Shown here: piece by piece, positions 33,886 through 44,545 of the stretch | How positions within the stretch are numbered: position 1 is the stretch's first letter | Layout of the letters: every line of letters starts with the position of its first letter | Source of the DNA: Fragilaria crotonensis | Lineage: Eukaryota > Bacillariophyta > Fragilariophyceae > Fragilariales > Fragilariaceae | Length of the DNA stretch: 64,000 nucleotides | Reading direction: 5' to 3' | Assembly: GCA_022925895.1 (NCBI GenBank) | Contig: JAKSYS010000245.1 | Span: 1-64,000 of the forward strand | Program-made: the position numbers and the translations under genes | Notes under the pieces: model-generated | Database searches by the model: none | What the model was told of the DNA's origin: nothing | What the model saw: only the letters and a program-made list of their open reading frames with translations

Positions 33886-34629
33886 CTATTTAGAGTCTCT
33901 TGCATCAAGAAGACCATCCTTTTTCGCCCTCTCGATGCACATTCTGAGGCTAACTGTTTCCTTGCCAATAAGCCTACATTTCCCAGCCGTTTTCAACACT
34001 TCTCCAGCGCTATCAAGTGTGACCGAGCAATGATGTATCCCGCATACAGCAGCAATCTCCGGTTTAGACGATGAGAGCTCAGTTGATCGCACCCATGCAG
34101 AAACGAACGGCCTCGAAACAAGACCGAGTTGACCGTCTCCACCTTTGCCGAAAGCGTAGACGTCCCGCTTGTTGGACGACAACGCAAGGGTATGGTCTCC
34201 TCCAAGTGCCACATCTCGGATCGATTCATCTTTACTTGCCAGTAAATCTTTAATAAAGTCATTTCGAGTGAAGAAATCTCTCCATATCATTCCGTTTTCC
34301 CACGTGTATCCGGATGCCCCGCCTTCTGCCGACCCTAAACCTAGCTGTTGCCACCGATCGCATCCAGCCATCCACAGATAACCATCAGAATCCAGGACAA
34401 CAGTATGACCCGACTCATTGCTACCGCCGGCGAAGCCCCGTATTGCACGGGATGGAATTGCCACTTGCGCTGGTATCCGACAGTCCTTCCGTGATATGGT
34501 TTTACGACCGAGTTGGCCCATTTCATTCGATTTTCCCCACGTGAAGACTTTTCCGCATGACGTGATCCCCACATGTTGTTGTGATCCGTCAGCCGACATT
34601 GCGATATGGGAGAAATTTTTCATGGCCAT
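33886..34629 (-). CDS. RCC1-repeat (beta-propeller) protein, probably 5'-incomplete
   Basis: Four RCC1-type blades are visible: GKVFTWGKSNEMGQLG, HTVVLDSDGYLWMAGCDRWQ with QLGLG, GGDHTLALSSNKRDVYAFGK with GQLGL, and a final HHCSVTLDSAGEVLKTAG. A full RCC1 propeller has seven blades, so the 247-residue frame is short. Sequence upstream of the Met (ending CTGTTAG before ACTTGC) looks like a 3' splice site, hinting at an upstream exon; the Copia element lies just beyond. RCC1-like proteins act as exchange factors or as scaffolds; the partner cannot be told here. Confidence 0.7.
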   Translation of the reverse strand: MAMKNFSHIAMSADGSQQHVGITSCGKVFTWGKSNEMGQLGRKTISRKDCRIPAQVAIPSRAIRGFAGGSNESGHTVVLDSDGYLWMAGCDRWQQLGLGSAEGGASGYTWENGMIWRDFFTRNDFIKDLLASKDESIRDVALGGDHTLALSSNKRDVYAFGKGGDGQLGLVSRPFVSAWVRSTELSSSKPEIAAVCGIHHCSVTLDSAGEVLKTAGKCRLIGKETVSLRMCIERAKKDGLLDARDSK

Positions 34630-34794
34630 CGAAATGCAAGTCTAACAGGTTGTGAGATGGTGGAACAGCTATTGGGCGCGGAATCGTCATCACTCATCAT
34701 ATCTTATATGCCAGGTATGCATATATCTTTTGATGCAATCGACTGAGTTGTTCGCGGCATCACTCGCCAATCCTGTCGTGGCCGAGTCATCGTG

Positions 34795-35177
34795 TGTCAA
34801 GATGTACTGTGCTACAAGTACTGCTCAAGATGCGTCGAGTAATACTGTGTCATCCGGACACTACTCGAACAACGACAGTACACCAGTATCTAGTATCTGT
34901 TCCGGTGATCACGGCAGTGTTGATGGTTGGACTGTAATCCAGGCCAAGGCTAAAGCAAAGAAGACTAAAGAAGCTCCACACAGAAGGAAGACTGAAGAGT
35001 CTATTATTGGTGTGAATGGGATTCACAAGGTGGTGAATGGGAATGCAATTGCAGCTGATGGGATTGGAGTCTAGAAATAGAGACTAACAGTAAAGCTCAC
35101 AATACAGATAAAGGAAATTCAATACGGTTGTAATATCGTACTGGCTAGTGTTATACTGTATCAAGGATTATTTAACA
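34795..35177 (+). repeat. 5' LTR of Copia element
   Basis: 383 bp, starts TGTCAAGATG and ends TTATTTAACA. One difference from the 3' LTR (C at 34833 against T at 37113). Directly after it lies the 12-bp palindrome CGTTTATAAACG, where a primer-binding site would be expected; no TGG-type tRNA match is visible. Confidence 0.93.
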
Positions 35178-35219
35178 CGTTTATAAACGGTCAGTTTATA
35201 TTTTGAAGTCTCAAGCAAC

Positions 35220-36574
35220 ATGGTCGACGAACAGTCTGAGTCCGGGTATGGTACTACTGTTCGTGCGTTTGCGTTTGATGGCGACGAAGCCAAGTACCGT
35301 TCCTGGGAAGGGAAGACGCTTGCGCTTGCCGGGTCGAGGGGTTTTCTACTTGCACTAACTAAAGCAGCTACCGGGAGGGTACTTACTGTGGAAGAGTATG
35401 AGTACGGCGAGGTTGAGGTGCCTGGTATGGATGTCACTGGTGGCGCGGCTACCGCTGCAACGACACGTCCAACGACAGCTGCGGAGAACCGCAAGTACCT
35501 CGCGAAGGCTACAGCTTGGACATATTTGGTTGCAAGTTGCACCGGTACAGCCTACGCTCTAATTGAGAGTGCGCGAAGGTGATCCGTTTAAGGCTTGGGC
35601 CATACTTCAGAGAAGTACTGTGCCACTGACGCGGAAGAGAATTACCCCGAACTGGATAGAGCGTTCAGCGATTGCAAGCTTGATGGCACGAAGAAGGATC
35701 CGGAACTCTGGTTCAATGACTTGGACCACTTGAACATGAGGCTTGCGAGAATCAGCTTGAAGTATGAGAAGGACGATCTGCAAATGAAAAGTCACATGAT
35801 GACGGCTATGTCGAAGGACTATGAAAGCGTCATCGTCAAGTTCGTGGTGACCTCAGCAACACGCCTCTTGCGAAGTTGCGCAAGGAAGTGGTACTCCAAT
35901 TCAAGACCCTTGTCAAGGATGGTAGTGGAAAGGGTTCGGAATCTGTTCTAAGTGCCAGTAACCCATTTAAGGGAACATGCAGGAATTGCGGCAAGATTGG
36001 CCATAAGGCACATGAGTGCAGGTCGGCCAAGGTCGAATCTACGGATGGCGCAACGAAGGAAGCCAGTACTGCCGACGACGTCGATAAGTCAAATGTGACA
36101 TGCTATAATTGTCAAGGGAAGGGGCATTATGCGAACGAGTGTGCGAGCGCAAAGAACTTCAAGTCTGACCCTACAGCTGATATGGCAATGTTTGTCGGAG
36201 CGTCATGCGTGGATACTATGCCCGTCTACAAGGGCTATGACTATTGTGCGGATGTGGGAGACAGCTTCTTCGACAACATGTCCGATTCAGTGGCTTTTGG
36301 CGAGGTTGATGACACTTTGTTTGGTCATTTGATCCTGGCCGGTGGTACTTGTACTAAGAACGATACTAAAACTGCACGCATTGAGGACACTGCGGCGGAG
36401 ACTGAACCAGTTGCCATTGAGGTTGAGTTGGTTGAAGAACAGGAATCCAAATGTGACTTGGACGTTCTTGCAACTGACATGAACACCCTATCATGGCTAC
36501 CAATGAAACTACGGACAAAAATGATAAAGTCATTGTCATGCCAAGCGCTTGTGTCGGATCAGCAGTTACGCTAG
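35220..36574 (+). pseudogene. Copia gag remnant with two CCHC zinc knuckles
   Basis: It starts MVDEQSESGYGTTV at 35220, stops at 35582, and resumes in other frames: PELWFNDLDHLNMRLARISL is a typical Copia gag (UBN2) segment. Two nucleocapsid knuckles follow (CRNCGKIGHKAHEC and CYNCQGKGHYANEC), then an acidic region. The frame is broken at least twice, so no full Gag can be made from this copy as read. Confidence 0.75.
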
Positions 36575-37354
36575 GACTTGCGGAGGAATGGCTACTTGAT
36601 GATGGCGGCGCTACTGGTGGCGTCGCATACGACAACAAACATACGACAGATTTGACGGATTCGAATCGTGACGTCACTATCGGAAATGGTGGCGGTTCCA
36701 GAAACCATGTTGAAGGACCTACCGGATGACAAGTTGACATTGGAAATGCCTGGACTTGTTGAGATCGCGGAGGATGTCCCTGCTACTATGGCTGTTACTG
36801 GAGTTGCACCGTTGGTCGCACCGATGGAGTCATTTTCTAAAATTCTGAAGTCACTTGGGCTTATTCAATGCAAGGCCGATCCATGCCTCTTCTACCTATT
36901 TGACAGGTACGGAAATTTACAGGCAATCGTGGTTGCGTGCTGCGATGACTGCATTGCTGTTTTTACTGGACACGAGAAATGGTGGGTCACGAAGCTCAAG
37001 ACTGGAATATCGGGAGGAATGACCATGCCGGAAGGAATTTCGGACATTTTGTATGATCCCCAGAACACGGAGGATGTCAAGATGTACTGTGCTACAAGTA
37101 CTGCTCAAGATGTGTCGAGTAATACTGTGTCATCCGGACACTACTCGAACAACGACAGTACACCAGTATCTAGTATCTGTTCCGGTGATCACGGCAGTGT
37201 TGATGGTTGGACTGTAATCCAGGCCAAGGCTAAAGCAAAGAAGACTAAAGAAGCTCCACACAGAAGGAAGACTGAAGAGTCTATTATTGGTGTGAATGGG
37301 ATTCACAAGGTGGTGAATGGGAATGCAATTGCAGCTGATGGGATTGGAGTCTAG
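36493..37354 (+). pseudogene. Copia pol remnant (protease edge joined to RT fragment)
   Basis: A protease-like segment (EEWLLDDGGATGG, compare the Copia pattern WLLDSGAT) is followed within about 200 bases by an RT fragment (LKSLGLIQCKADPCLFYLFD, then IVVACCDDCIAVF, where the usual YVDD reads CCDD). The internal deletion therefore removed integrase and the first half of RT. The last frame runs without a stop about 90 codons into the 3' LTR and ends at 37354. Confidence 0.7.
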
Positions 37355-37457
37355 AAATAGAGACTAACAGTAAAGCTCACAATACAGATAAAGGAAATTC
37401 AATACGGTTGTAATATCGTACTGGCTAGTGTTATACTGTATCAAGGATTATTTAACA
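37075..37457 (+). repeat. 3' LTR of Copia element
   Basis: 383 bp, preceded by the purine-rich ACGGAGGA that could serve as the polypurine tract. Same ends as the 5' LTR; flanked on the right by ATCGTG. Confidence 0.93.
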
Positions 37458-38305
37458 ATCGTGTTACCTCCGAGCCTTCGAGACATGCTGCTGAAGTCTG
37501 GAGCACAGTACGCGAGTGCGAGTAGTAGAAACGTAGAACAACTGGTACCGGTACCCAATCAACCTGTATCCCACCAGCTATGCATAGAATGTTGAATAAC
37601 AAATTGCTGTACTCATAGTATGATGTGTATGCATCTAATGCATACTAGTACCGGTACTGCTGGTCTACTTAGTACTTACGCGTACCCCGACGACTAATAA
37701 CAGTTTCCCTGTGGACAGTGGACGGTGTACTGAGCAATCAAGCACCCCAAGCACCCCTACTACAAGCTACTACAAGTATGATACTTGTACCGGTATAGTA
37801 CTCCTAGACTCGGAGTTTATGTCATATGATACCGGTGTAAGTTTATTATGTTCTGTCCCAGCAGGAGGATTATATGCGTACTGGGGACAGACCTATGTAG
37901 TACTACCGGCAGACTTGTAAACTGTAACTATGGTAGTAGTACCAGGTAGTCGAGTATGCATAGATACATACAGTACTCGGAGCTCGGAGTACAAGGTACA
38001 ACAGTGAAGTACTGCGTGCTACTGGGTTCTCGTGGTACAAGTACTACTACTACCTCGTAAAAGGGACTCCAGTACTGTATGTAGCAATACCGGTTGAAGG
38101 TAATTTACTGCTTATGTACTGTTGTACTGCATCTGACGTGTTCAAGAAATTATAGTCGATTGAGTCGTACACTACCCGGAAGTTGACACACAAAGATCGG
38201 GAAGCTCTATTGCTGGTCGTACACTGAAAGCGTGTAGCCTGTAGACGGAAAACGTACGTGAAGTGCGTCCCAAATCCCACAGTTGCCAAACAAGCAGATT
38301 TGACC
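37458..38305. other. Intergenic, very rich in GTAC palindromes
   Basis: No gene supported. From about 37520 to 38060 the sequence is almost continuous GTAC, TAGTAC and GGTACC words, with the promoter of the small plastid protein at its right end. Confidence 0.55.
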
Positions 38306-38714
38306 ATGTTCCGCACCGCTCTTCTCTTCGCTATCTTCGTTGTTGCCACTCAGGCCTTCGTGGTCCCAGCCAACCAAGCGGGTGAGTTGATCAACAATAT
38401 CCTGTTGAAGCCTAAAGAAACGATGGATTGGACAATCTCGTTTCATACGTCGAATCCTTGTTGCCGTGACCTATCTCTCACTATTTCGTTCTTTGCCCTT
38501 CTTTTCAGTCGCCACGCCTGCTTTCGCTCGGGTTACTGCCCCAAAGATGATCCCTCTTGAGGCTACTGATGTCGCTGTGAGCAACATCGCTGCCAATGTT
38601 AACTTGATCGCCGCATCGGTCGATGACAACGGAGGCTTCTTCTTCCCTATTGTTGGTCTTGGAGCCATTGCCGCCCTCATCCTTTTCCTTTCCCCTCCAC
38701 TTGCTGATGAGTAA
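38306..38714 (+). CDS. Small plastid-targeted single-pass membrane protein, photosystem-subunit-like
   Basis: Exons 38306-38381 and 38509-38714 join through a 127-nt intron to give 93 residues. The N-terminus is a signal peptide ending VATQAFVVP, an ASAFAP-like site, and a second Ala-rich patch (VATPAFARV) could be a thylakoid cleavage site. The mature part is ~50 residues: a soluble stretch with ANVNLIAASVDD, one transmembrane helix (FFFPIVGLGAIAALILFLS), and a short acidic end (PPLADE). This is the build of a nucleus-encoded low-molecular-weight thylakoid subunit of photosystem I, II or cytochrome b6f. I cannot assign it to a named subunit. Confidence 0.7.
38382..38508 (+). other. Intron of small plastid protein gene
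   Basis: Donor GTGAGT at 38382, pyrimidine tract CTTCTTTTCAG ending 38508. Split codon 1+2 restores frame. Confidence 0.75.
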
Positions 38715-39503
38715 ATAATATGGGAATAGAATGCGAAACAATAGATAACTGATTTTCTGCATTTTTCGTTGGGACGACTTGCGTCATCGGAATGAACGCT
38801 GATGCCCTTGTGCGATGGTTAGAGTTCCTTACATTACATAAGCTAGTGGAGCCACTGATCAATGCCACCTATTCAAGTACTGAAGTAGTAGACAAGTTAT
38901 TAAACTTGCCATCAAGCAGTATAGTCCTCGATTCTTAACAGCGCCGTCGTGAGTGAGTGTATGCGGCACACTAGCTACTGTACGACACCAGCGGTCTTCC
39001 AGCATTTGCGAAAGGCTTGCATGTTGCATGTTGCATGTTGCATGGCTCCAATGATTTCAATATACTGGTACCAGTACTCCAGTATGGAGTATGGGAACGA
39101 CGGAACGACCACCTGTAAAACTGTGACATGGGATATTGTTGTGATCGTTGATCTTTGACATGAGATTTTGCGGATTTTCCGAGCTATCGCTCGCAATTGG
39201 CGGAACATTGGAACCAGGTACTGGGTCTTTCTCACATGTCAGGGTTATGGGTATGGTCGTTGGCAAGCATTTTTGTCACCCTCGAACCTCGAAGGTACAA
39301 GTACTACCGGTAGTATGCATCCTAGTACCAGGTACAAGTACGCGGTACTCGTACCTCCACCCTGCAAAATCGATGGCGTAATCCACACAACACCACAACT
39401 CAAAACTGCACACTCCACATCCCAACAAACCATTCAAATTCTGACTTACGAGCCATACCTTCACCCCCATTCAGCTTTTATTCTCTTCCGCATAACCTAG
39501 AGA
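38715..39503. other. Intergenic between small plastid protein and dehydroquinate synthase
   Basis: No gene supported. Contains a 7-bp tandem repeat at 39017 and GTAC-rich stretches at about 39060-39100 and 39290-39360. Confidence 0.55.
39017..39044. repeat. Tandem repeat TTGCATG x4
   Basis: Four perfect head-to-tail copies of the 7-mer TTGCATG. Confidence 0.95.
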
Positions 39504-40936
39504 ATGATGTCAAAGTTTTTCCTGTTAGCAGCTGCCTTGTTTAGTTTGACATCCCAAGCGTTCATTCCCGCATCATCTCGCAGTCGTCATCAACTCTTTC
39601 CACTTAGCAGCACTTCTGCTGCCACCGACTACGATACCGTCAAGGTTGACCTCAGCGATGGACGCGATTATCCTATCTACATTGGGGCTGGATTTTCGGA
39701 TGAAGAAGGTGAGTCTATCATGAGAAACTGCATCTTTCAATTCGAGTACCTTCATTCACTTTTCTTCCGCTCGATTCGACTTCCGAAAAATCGCACGAAC
39801 AGCCTCCAAACTCTTGCAATCCCACGTGAAGGGCACCAAAGTATTACTGATCACGAATGATCGAATATCTCCCTTGTATTTAGAAAAATATGAGGCATTA
39901 CTTCGACATGGCGGGACGTTGAATGTGGAGACCTTGGTTCTGCCTGACGGAGAAGAAAACAAGTCCATGGAAGTGCTCTCACTCATTCTTGACAAGGCCC
40001 TCGAATGCGCCTTGGATCGAAAGGCAACATTTGTTGCTCTCGGTGGAGGCGTCATTGGTGATATGGTGGGTTTTGCAGCTGCAATCTACCAACGCGGAGT
40101 CAACTTTATTCAGGTGAGACAAAGTCTGGCAGAGTCCTACCATCTCTTTCGTCGTACACATTCTAACGTTGAATTTATTTGCCGGTGCTTCCTTGCAGAT
40201 TCCAACGACAGTAATGGCAATGGTGGACTCATCCGTCGGAGGAAAGACGGGTGTCAATCATCCTTTGGGAAAAAACATGATAGGAGCATTTCATCAGCCT
40301 CAATGTGTTTTTATCGATACGGAGACTCTAGAAACCTTACCAGACCGTGAATTACAATCTGGAATCTCCGAAATAATCAAGTATGGTCTTATTCGTGATT
40401 CGGAATTCTTTGAGTGGCAAGAAGAGAACATGCCCAAGGTTCTGTCGCGGGACCCGGCCGCCTTGAGATTCGCGATTAAGCGCTCGTGTGAAAACAAGGC
40501 GGCAGTAGTAAAGGCTGATGAGAAGGAGGCCGATGTTCGCGCCACGCTCAACTTGGGCCATACATTTGGCCATGCTATTGAGAACGGTTCAGGGTATGGA
40601 ACTTGGTTACATGGAGAAGCCGTGGCAATTGGTACTGCTATGGCCGCTACCATGAGTGCAGAGATGGGGTGGATCGACAACGACTTGCTCAAGCGAATCT
40701 ACCAGATTCTGGAACGCGCAAAACTTCCGTTAGAGTTACCTGTCGATTCACCCATGGACAGAGAACTGTTCTTGAAGCTTATGAGCGTCGATAAGAAGGT
40801 TGCAAATGGCCAGCTGCGACTTATCTTGCTAAAAGGGGCTCTTGGTAGCTGTGTTTTCACTGCGGACTTTGATGAGGCTGCGATGATCAAGACGATTGAC
40901 GAGTTTGTCGCTGAATGCAAGGGTCAACCGGCATAG
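39504..40936 (+). CDS. aroB: 3-dehydroquinate synthase, plastid-targeted
   Basis: Three exons (39504-39708, 39803-40113, 40199-40936) give 417 residues. The N-terminal signal peptide ends LTSQAFIPA, an ASAFAP-like plastid site. Family motifs follow: [10 protein letters not shown], the NAD-binding [40 protein letters not shown], and the metal-binding [11 protein letters not shown] with [10 protein letters not shown]. The enzyme turns DAHP into 3-dehydroquinate, step two of the shikimate pathway, in the plastid. It stands alone, not fused as in the fungal AROM protein. The first intron's acceptor (CGAACAG at 39802) is the less certain of the two; it restores frame as [14 protein letters not shown]. 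Confidence 0.92.
39709..39802 (+). other. Intron 1 of dehydroquinate synthase
   Basis: Donor GTGAGT, acceptor GAACAG, 94 nt. It is the only AG that keeps the downstream frame. Confidence 0.55.
40114..40198 (+). other. Intron 2 of dehydroquinate synthase
   Basis: Donor GTGAGA at 40114, acceptor CTTGCAG ending 40198, 85 nt, phase 0. It joins GVNFIQ to [16 protein letters not shown]. Confidence 0.85.
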
Positions 40937-41030
40937 ACTAAACTGTATAATGTAACTACCATCATAGTTCCATACAGCGCTATATAATGATGAGCCTCGC
41001 CTGACGAGGTGAGAAAGAACCCTGGTCAAC

Positions 41031-43719
41031 TCATGGAGCGGTAACTTCCAACACCCTGATTTTTATGTCCACCATCAACTCAAGGAAGTGCTTGAGATCT
41101 GTCTCACCGAAGGCATCGTAGATTCCGTGCTCTTCCGATGCAACTTTGTTCGCAAGATCATGCGCATGCGTGAGCCAGTAAAGTGGAGCGAACGGTGACA
41201 AATCCTCCACTTTGTCAAGGGCGCTGAGGACCTCCTTGGCGTCCTTGCCCACAACGGGAACCCCATCCTCCAACATCGTCTGCATCCATGTCGCTGTCTC
41301 CGAGAACACATTGTGAGCTAGGAAGACAACCTGCGGAATGAGGCGAGCTTGCAGCGCCTCGAGTTCCAACTGTCGCTTCTCATCGTCCGAGCTGTCAACT
41401 TCGTCGTCGTCGTCATCATATTCTTGGAGCCATCCACCTTCAAACGTCAAGACGTCATCAAGCTTAGATTGGGCAGTGTTGGCAGCGTCAATCATCCTGT
41501 TGGCCGCCTCTCGCTTTTCGTCAATCAATCGTCGTTTCTCCATTTGATAAGCGATTACCTTCTCTTGCTCACTAAGCGCGATGTGGTTCAAGGTGCATGG
41601 AGTCGACTCGGCCGCAACAGCTATCATACATTCCTTCCAATTATCGAAGGCGGCGTTTGCTTCAAGGTAGGCCAAAAGAGCACTGTGCTCACGTTTGGCT
41701 GACATGAATTGATCATAGCTGTCTTCTTGTACAATTGTAGGAAAGTAATCCCACAAGAATTGAGACGCGATGTGCGTCTTATCAGACAGCAAGAGTTGTC
41801 GAACGAGTTCATTGGCGCAAACCAAGGCTGGTCCATAGTGATCGGTAGTAAAACACAGCCAACCAATTGATTGACATTTTTGAACGTCGGAGGAATGAAC
41901 ATCTGACAGGATGAGACGGACGACTCTTTGCAAAATATTGACGTCGACGCCTGGGTCGAAGAAGTCGTTCATTTGTTTCCATACAAGGCAACGCTCTTCG
42001 GGAACTTGAATGTTGGTTAAAAGAGCAGGCAGTTCAGACAATAACGTCGATGTCGGCAACATGGAAGCGTACAAGGTAATGTGCTGGGACAAATCGGGAT
42101 CTTTCGCCAATCGACGCATGTATTCAAGTACAACATGGTCCTTGATTTGAGAAAGGCCCTGAACATCCATACGTACTATCGGCAAGGAGTCCAAATAAAT
42201 GAGAAGATGCGTCATCATACGGAGCGATTTGTCACTTTCCTGGAACAGAGTGCTAGTCAAGACCTCCTGCACAGCAAGCCTTCCTCTGATGAACGCAACC
42301 ATCAATTTCTGACTAAGTGTCGCAGCTCGCAAGTCCTTGAAAGGCGACGCCTCCAATGCGTCAAATATCGTGTACTCGTTAAATGCTGCTACATTGGATG
42401 TTGCCAACATATGCTCCATCTCTTCTTCTTCATAGTAACTCCCAGGAAAGACTACACCGGCCTTGCGCAGATTTCCGTTGTACCGGTGCAATAATTCGTC
42501 TTCAGTGCGTCCAAGTAAACTAGTCAAGCACACTAGGAGACCCCTTTCCCAAGATCTTAGACTCGCGCTTGCCAAAGCGGTTTGGACATCGTCAGCGAGA
42601 ATGGCGTAAATTGCAGACTCCGCACCCCAAGTCTTCTTCGCTAGCTTGCGACATTGAGATTTCCAGAGAATGCGCTCCGGATTACCCCCAGTGGCATGCA
42701 CAACGGATCGAGTTTCGTCCTTGGCCGAGGTAACGATTTCGAACGGACGACCGCCTTGCCAGATTGCAGCACGCCACGGCTGTCCTTGTTCCTTACATAA
42801 CTCCACGGCCTTGTCAAGACGACCAGAAAGAATGTAATGTAGACAGGCATTGACGAGGTCTGCGTCAAGCGAGGTCTTTTCCGAATAAGGGTTCTCCGCT
42901 TTCCGAGATCAACAAAGGAGCATCTGGATGGAGAGTATCAACTTTGCCAGGTCGCTGCATGTTGTATTGGAGGGCCTTGGTACTGTCAGGCCACATTTCG
43001 GACTGCGGACTGGGCAATTCGACCTCATCTTCAGCAGCTAGGCCTTGAAGCCATTCCACCAGCGCCTTGCGACGCTGCATAAGGAGTGTCGACGTTTCTC
43101 CATACAAATTGTAGATGAGTTGGGCATGAGTAGTGCCAGTGGATTTAGACAGTCGCGCGAGCGTCCAACAAAGCGATTTGTTGCTGACGTTTGGCCACAG
43201 ACGAATCGTCCATCAAAGCGAGTCCATGCCGAGATTACGAAGCTTGGCTAGTAAAGACCACAGCTTGCTATCCGTAGCAAGTGATTGAAGGAAATCGCAG
43301 TCAAGAGCCATTTCATTATCGTCTGCGCTCGCAGAAACGTCCATACGGTACTGCATGGATTTCTTGCAACGGACATACCTCGCGAGTGCGTCGTGATACA
43401 TGCGATATTCATCGTTAGAAAACTTGGCTGCTGGAGGGAAAATGGGAACATCCAACAAGTTTAGTGGAGAAATGCTGCGGTCTGGTTTCTTTGCAGAATT
43501 ACTCGTCACCGGTGTACTGGTAGGAGAAACGGCGTCATTAGCAGGTCGCTTTTGAGGGGTCAGGGAGATGTTTTGAGCCATGGTGGTTTCCATCCACTCG
43601 ACCGCGTCATCTTCATATGTTCTCCAGTTGGACGACATTTTCCCCACCTTGGGCGATGTCCATGAGTCTAGCTTGGCCGACACAGCCGCGTATGCCTTGG
43701 AGGCGTCGTCTTCCGCCAT
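41031..43719 (-). CDS. NUP107: Nup107/Nup84-family nucleoporin (frame breaks near the 5' third)
   Basis: The main frame (42806-41031) holds ELCKEQGQPWRAAIWQGG, the signature start of the Nup84/Nup107 helical domain, followed by ~570 residues of alpha-helical repeats ending KHFLELMVDIKIRVLEV. The N-terminal third (43719-42865) is in other frames and is low-complexity, then helical. Three corrections are needed: one base missing near 43208 (the protein resumes MDDSSVAKRQQQIALLDAR), one extra near 43153, and one extra near 42895, after which the frame reads SEKTSLDADLVNACLHYI into the conserved domain. Nup107 is a scaffold subunit of the Y-complex of the nuclear pore. It ends about 95 bases from the dehydroquinate synthase stop (convergent). 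Confidence 0.72.
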
Positions 43720-43728
43720 CGTCACCAA

Positions 43729-44545
43729 GCGTCGTCAAACTTTGTCCTGACTGTCGTGGCTTTTACCGGTTGTCTACAGTCTACAGTCTCATAGGGTCGA
43801 GTTTTGAGTCTTTGAGTGTCGAGTGTCGAGTGTCGAGTGTCGACTCGTTTTACTGGACACCCGAACTGCCGTAGAGTGCATGTACTGTTCATACTGCTTC
43901 ACAGAATTGCCTACTTGTACTGTCTAGCGAGTACCAGTTACACTGCATACACGAGCATGGCCGTTACTACGGTAGAGTAGCGACACACTCCTACTACTAC
44001 TGGAGGTAGTAGTACTTGTACTGAGTATCGTACTCGGAGTATGCATCATGTGCATTATCATACGAACTCACAACTGTGAACTGTGAACACTCTACATGAA
44101 CAATGAACATATGCAACAGAATACAGAGTAAGTACTACAGTAATACATTACAGGTACCGACAACGTATATGACATACGTCGTATGCATACTCCGGAGTAC
44201 AAGTAGTATGCTTTCGAGTACCTGGTACTGTACTACTTGTACAGTACTCCAGTAAGTAGACTCATGTGCTACTAGCAACAAGTAGCTCTGCATAGTAGGC
44301 AGTAGGCAGTCGGCATTGCTCCCCTTGCTCCTTGTGCCTTCTGGTTTTTGGAGGGCGCGGAGAAGTCACGCCCGTTTAGAAATATACAACTCACATTTTC
44401 GGAGGCAACCACACCGTGGTCAGCTCTATTGGCATAGAAGTATGCTAGCAAGTTCCAATTCTAGAGCCAATCATGACTTTTGAGATACTTTCCATTCATC
44501 CTCACAACATAACTTTACGAGCATATCAGACACATTTGAACCGCC
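43729..44545. promoter_or_regulatory. Divergent intergenic region, tandem repeat and GTAC-rich
   Basis: It lies between the NUP107 and PDZ-protein starts, so it should carry both promoters. It contains a GAGTGTC tandem repeat (43814) and about 350 bases of GTAC/ACTCC/TAGTAC words (43900-44260). Confidence 0.5.
43814..43841. repeat. Tandem repeat GAGTGTC x4
   Basis: Four perfect copies of GAGTGTC, ending in a small palindrome (GTCGAC), close to the NUP107 start. Confidence 0.95.

Larger units (their letters stand above)
34795..37457 (+). mobile_element. Copia LTR retrotransposon, internally deleted
   Basis: Two 383-bp direct LTRs (TG...CA) differ at one position by eye. ATCGTG flanks both sides, fitting a target duplication of five or six bases. 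The 2.66-kb body keeps gag with CCHC knuckles and a protease-like stretch, then jumps to the RT region. Integrase and most of RT/RNase H are missing. The internal frames contain stops and shifts. It must have been mobilised in trans by a related full-length copy. Copia elements of the CoDi groups are the dominant LTR elements of diatoms; the subgroup was not determined. Confidence 0.88.

Noticed and set aside
35168-35542. Minus-strand frame inside the Copia element
   Set aside because: Antisense of gag; no motif of its own.
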